From Zoopage sp. CT-All (lineage: Eukaryota; Zoopagomycota; Zoopagomycetes; Zoopagales; Zoopagaceae): DNA of 45,545 bases. This document shows, one piece after another, positions 41,894 to 45,545 of this stretch. The translations under genes were made by a program, and so were the position numbers. The stretch is taken from positions 1 through 45,545 of the forward strand of contig QZWS01000014.1 in the NCBI GenBank assembly GCA_004114245.1, in the 5' to 3' direction. The notes beneath the pieces were generated by a model. That model was not told where the DNA came from, did no database searches, and worked only from the letters and a program-made list of their open reading frames with translations. Position 1 is the first letter of the stretch; each line of letters begins with the position of its first letter.

Positions 41894-42742
41894 TTCAATG
41901 CACTATTCTACGTGCTTGAAGATCTGCCTTCTATGGATTTGCGTGGGTGATTGAGCGTAAAAGAAGCGTAGGCCTGATGTTTTTTCCAAAAAAAGCCCTG
42001 TTAGTGTATTTGCACAACACCATTCCGTTCCCATTCCGATAGCTTATCGAAATAACTCAAACGAATCTGCGCCCTGCACACCATCGCCATGACGAAAATG
42101 GAGACTCCCCGCTGAGCGAGCAAAGCTATTCAGAACAGCGCGTCTGTCTCTTGCCGATTTAGGCCGTCATGCACGTTCCCCCATCTGACTGCTCTTCTGT
42201 TGCCACCACAACCAACACATTTGCTTTAGATTAAACCCTGCTATAGTAGCAGGGAACACCGCGCTTGCCGCAACATGTTGTGGATCTTGAGCGACTTCCC
42301 CCTGCACACCACCACAGCCAACTCCCCTGTCCATTGCTTCCCATCTCGCTTGGTGCCCCTCCTGCACGGGCTCTCACGGCCAAACCGACCTCGGGATTTG
42401 CATTCCTGTTGAGGATTTTGGCCACCAACACGAGTATGGTTGTGAAGTCAGGACGCGGATGGATGTTGGCTGCGATGGCGGTTGTCGGCAGGGTGGCGGG
42501 GAGGTGAAAAAAATATAGCCAAATTTGAAAAAATGCCAGGGGTTTGAGCGGGCCAGCCAGCGGAATGGGAACGGAATGACTTTGCTCAAACTCCCTATTG
42601 GGATTGTTACCATTTCCTGCGAAATACACATGTCAACAGCAGGTGGCTGACTCCGTCACATCTGTGCTCGGATGATTAACTCTAGGTATCCTTGTGCATT
42701 TGCCTACGCGGCATTTAAAACAAACACTGACGTTGATGATGC
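41894..42742. other. 849-bp gap, open frames not convincing
   Basis: Separates the kinase start from the VPS9 stop. A 132-codon frame on the minus strand (42231-42629) lacks an ATG start and matches nothing I know. The notable content is a pair of 18-bp inverted repeats listed separately. Confidence 0.5.
42021..42578. repeat. 18-bp inverted repeats 522 bp apart
   Basis: CATTCCGTTCCCATTCCG at 42021-42038 recurs as its exact reverse complement at 42561-42578. Each copy has an internal near-repeat (CATTCCG, TTC, CCATTCCG). Either terminal repeats of a small non-autonomous element or paired protein-binding sites; no clear target-site duplication flanks them. Confidence 0.7.
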
Positions 42743-44920
42743 TCACACAACCGACTCCTCTGCCTCTGCTATGGCCGCAACTCGGGCTCCTCCGCCTCCG
42801 GCCCCATTCCCGCCTCCGCTGCTGCTGATCTCCAGCAAGGTCTCAATGCTCGGCGCCAGCACACCGCCGTTGCCTTGCAACACAACCTCGACGACCTCGG
42901 GGTCGATCTGGGGGAACATGTCCCGGAGGGTGTGCAGTGCGGTTTGGTAGTTAGTGCCAGACGACCGCCGGGTCTTCTCGAGTCGGGCGCGGACAGACGC
43001 GGAGCCCGAAAGGATGGGAATTTCAGGCAGCGGGGCTAGAATCGGCACCGACGACAAAGACGACGTTACGGCCGCTGAACTCGCATTCGCGCTCGCATTT
43101 TCACCCGCGGCAAACATATTCACAGATGGTGTGGGAAGAACACTTAGTCGGCCCGTTGCAATCGAATTTCGACGAAACGCGCCCCAGATGGATCGCGGTT
43201 CGGGCGATGAGTTCCCGCTCTTGGATCCATTGCCTGTTAATACGCCTTGAACAGGCGGCAACGCTGCAGATCGACTCAGCGTGGTTGCAGCCCGTGGCCG
43301 TCGACTCTCCATGGCCTCGGCCGCGAACGGCACCGGCGCTGGGTTCGCGCCAAATAGTTTTCCAACACGACTAGCAGCAGCGGCGGCGGCGGCAAACGCT
43401 GGCGTGGGCTCAGACGAAGATTTAGTCATCTCGACTGAGTGCATCGCCAAGTGGGCTATTGCTGCAGATCGTGGTTGTTGTCGGTCATCGGGCCCATTCT
43501 CGGCGCTGCTCGCTGGCCGGTTGGGCGCCGCAGGCAGCATCAGCATCGACTCTGGCTCAGCAATCGGCGGCCGATTCTCATTCACCTTCTCCTCGGCCAG
43601 CTCCAGCAACGTTCGATTGATGTTCTCGTCAAACTCCTGCTGAGAAATGGACAGCGATGTGGCCTCCATTCGCTCAAGGAATGAAATGACACCAAAGAGA
43701 TTGGTCAAATAGTATCCGGCTTCAGACTCGAGTTTTGCGGGCTGGCGGAATCGCGAGATGTACTGCACATTAGAGACGAGCTGTTCGGGATCAGCGCGCA
43801 GCACCACGTAGATGAGGATGGGCAGAAACCGATCCGCCCCAGCGGCGGACCCCTCCCCCTCCATGTGTCTCAACAGCCCAAATATCACGATGCAGCAATT
43901 CAGAATACAAATGAGCTTGTCCCGCGGTGCACGGTACGAGTTCATCTTGAGCAGCTCAGTCTGGGCGAACTCAAAGTACGATCGATTGTGTGGGGTGTCG
44001 GGAATGTCGAGATGGTGCGGCCGTATCCATCTAAAGATTTGGATCTTCTGGTGCAGAATCTCGTCGCGCTCGGCGTCGTCAGTGGAGGCAGAACAGAAGG
44101 TGTGCAGGTACAGCCGGTTCATGACCAGCTTCTCCATCCCTTCAAGCGCGTTGTCGAATTCGGCCTCGGAGGAGGCGGACCATGTATCACAATCGCGCAT
44201 CTTTACCGCAATAAACTAGGCAGCCAGACTAGCAGGTTAAATGTAGAAATACGCTGGCGAGAGACTCACGTCGAGAAAATCGCGGATAATCTGCACCTGG
44301 TCGCCGACCGACCACACCTTCTTTTCAAACTCACGCAAGAAGCTTTTGACATACTTGGCAATGATCGAACTCGAGCGCATCCGCATTTGCTCCAAGAACT
44401 TATTAAAATCGAATGCCTCGGGGCGCGCGGGCGGCTCTTGCGGCACCACCATCTTATCTCCGCCCTGTTCCCGCTCCACACGCGACCGTGCAGCAACGAC
44501 CGACACGCTGGTGGAGCGGGAATGCAATAGCGATGCTCGTCGTGGACCCGGTGTCGCCGGTGCGTTTGGATTAGCGAGCGAGGAGCTTCGGTTGTGCAAT
44601 GTCGGCGATGATGGCATTGATGCCCGCTTGCCACTGTCACTGTTCCCAGTCTTGATCAGCCCAGCAGGCAGTGTGCCGTTTTGAGGTGGCGGTGATCCCG
44701 ATGCGGATGATGAATCGGGCGAAACGGCGACTGGGGGCGATGATGTCGATGCGGCAGCATAAGTTGAATTGAACGTGGACGAAGATCGCCGCGGCGGCGC
44801 AACCACTGCAGCCCCGCCGTCTTCGCCTTCTCGAAAGTCTAGTATGGTGCATTAATGATGCCGTTCGGCAGGGAGGATACCCTGGAGGCTTCGCTGCGTG
44901 GCTGGCGGCGGCGAGGACAT
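42743..44920 (-). CDS. VPS9: Vps9 Rab5 GEF (VPS9 + CUE domains)
   Basis: Guanine-nucleotide exchange factor for Rab5/Vps21 in Golgi/endosome-to-vacuole transport. Model: complement(join(42743..44200,44270..44838,44881..44920)), 688 aa. The first exon encodes 13 residues from the ATG at 44920; the 42-nt intron ends CATACTAG. The N-terminal 120 residues are Ser/Pro-rich. Then comes a helical bundle (FNKFLEQMRMRSSSIIAKYVKSFLREFEKK) leading into the VPS9 domain, about 225-400: EGMEKLVMNRLYLHTF, ADRFLPILIYVVLRADPE, ESGYYLTNL-type SEAGYYLTNLFG. A low-complexity Ala/Ser/Pro linker follows. The C-terminal CUE domain (about 620-662, LHTLRDMFPQIDPEVVEVVL) binds ubiquitin. This architecture is that of yeast Vps9. 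Start is 72 bp from the RPB7 start, head-to-head. Confidence 0.94.
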
Positions 44921-44992
44921 GCGGGAAGTTTGGCAGCTGCGACCTCTGTCGACTGCCTCGTCTTCGCTACGGGCCGTCTCGGCTCCTCCGCC
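44921..44992. promoter_or_regulatory. Very short divergent promoter, VPS9 / RPB7
   Basis: 72 bp between two start codons. No TATA box. Either the genes share one bidirectional initiation region or the promoters extend into the neighbouring first exon and intron. Confidence 0.5.
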
Positions 44993-45545
44993 ATGTACTT
45001 TCTCGTAAGACAGCTCTCCGCCTTCTCACTGCATCGATATCGCTGCTATCTCCCAGATGGACCTGACGCACACGGTGCAGGTGCACCCCTACCACTTTAC
45101 ATCGGCCATCTCCGAGCACCTGCGGCATCGCCTCACTCAAGAGGTCGAGGGCACCTGCTCGGGCCGCTACGGGTATATTGTCGCCGTTCTCGACCTAAAA
45201 CACCAGCCCGGCTGCGAGGATGCCAGTGGCGAGGGCGCTGAGGCCCGGGGACGGATCATCCCTGGTGCTGGGTTTGCCGAATTCGACGTCTCGTACCAGG
45301 CCATCGTGTGCCGCGTCTTCAAGGGCGAGGTCGTCGACGGCATTGTTGCATTGGTCAACAAGATGGGTTTTTTCGTGGATGTTGGTCCGGTGCAGTGCTT
45401 TGTGTCGATCCACTTGATTCCCTCGGATATGCAGTTTGATGCGAATGCGACCACGCCGGCATACACCTCTGAGGATCAGCATATTGCCAAGGGCACGCTG
45501 GTGCGGATCAAGATTGTTGGGACGCGCATGGATGTGGCTGGGATA
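44993..45545 (+). CDS. RPB7: RNA polymerase II subunit Rpb7, 3' partial
   Basis: Stalk subunit of RNA polymerase II (with Rpb4), binding nascent RNA. The first exon is 12 nt (MYFL, 44993-45004). A 52-nt intron with a GTAAGA donor follows (45005-45056). The second exon begins MDLTHTVQVHP, matching the family start MFFIKDL followed by the Tip domain. Then come QEVEGTCSGRYGYIVAVLD, AEFDVSYQAIVCRVFKGEVVDG and the OB/S1 fold (GFFVDVGPVQCFVS, VRIKIVG). Compared with yeast and human, the loop after the VLD motif carries an extra stretch of about 12 residues (GCEDASGEGAEAR). The gene runs off the window end. Confidence 0.93.

Noticed and set aside
42231-42629. 132-codon minus frame upstream of the kinase
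   Set aside because: Begins at GTG, overlaps the right copy of the inverted repeat, and shows no domain or credible splice partner.
1-45545. CRISPR arrays, bacterial operons, integrons, rRNA genes or intact transposons
   Set aside because: None seen. Repeats are limited to the short inverted repeats and coding duplications listed, and all recognisable proteins are eukaryotic.

Overview
The window is nuclear DNA of a fungus. Genes are eukaryotic and compact, on both strands, and broken by very short introns: I place 47, all 39-69 nt, almost all GT-AG with one GC-AG. A Vps9 protein carrying both a VPS9 and a CUE domain, Tfb3/Mat1, Rrp17, a cytosolic-type threonine synthase and an Mrh4-like helicase all fit Fungi. 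HOOK and several lineage-specific secreted proteins suggest an early-diverging lineage, but I cannot name a phylum. Exon joins were worked out by eye from reading frame, splice signals and family conservation; there is no transcript evidence.

Layout. 1-14.2 kb is a dense housekeeping block: the 3' part of an unknown nuclear-type protein, THOC3/TEX1 (mRNA export), an Mrh4/DDX28-type mitochondrial DEAD-box helicase, the giant HEAT-repeat protein UTP20 (SSU processome) and mitochondrial methionyl-tRNA synthetase. 14.2-17.3 kb is a looser stretch with one small secreted protein, hairpin-forming palindromes and an AT-rich island. 17.3-26.8 kb is dense again: a secreted histidine acid phosphatase, the Rieske protein RIP1, TFIIH subunit TFB3, RRP17, DNA polymerase delta small subunit, threonine synthase and a TM7S3/TM198-like membrane protein.

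26.8-30 kb holds a secreted-type protein with duplicated zinc-finger modules, flanked by AT-rich gene-poor DNA. 30-34.6 kb holds an unrecognised four-exon gene head-to-head with PEX1 (peroxisomal AAA ATPase, 11 exons). 35-36.4 kb holds a second TM7S3/TM198-like gene. After another AT-rich gap come HOOK (dynein adaptor), a single-exon protein kinase with an apparent signal peptide, an 849-bp gap containing an 18-bp inverted repeat, then VPS9 (Rab5 GEF) head-to-head with RPB7 (RNA polymerase II), which runs off the window.

No operon-like system is visible. The main pattern is that housekeeping genes are packed with gaps of 20-170 bp, often head-to-head or tail-to-tail. Most of the genes I cannot assign to conserved machinery (small secreted protein, zinc-finger protein, signal-peptide kinase, acid phosphatase, TM7S3-like genes) border the few long gaps. 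HOOK and VPS9 are a functional pair (both act on early endosomes), though their proximity may be coincidence.
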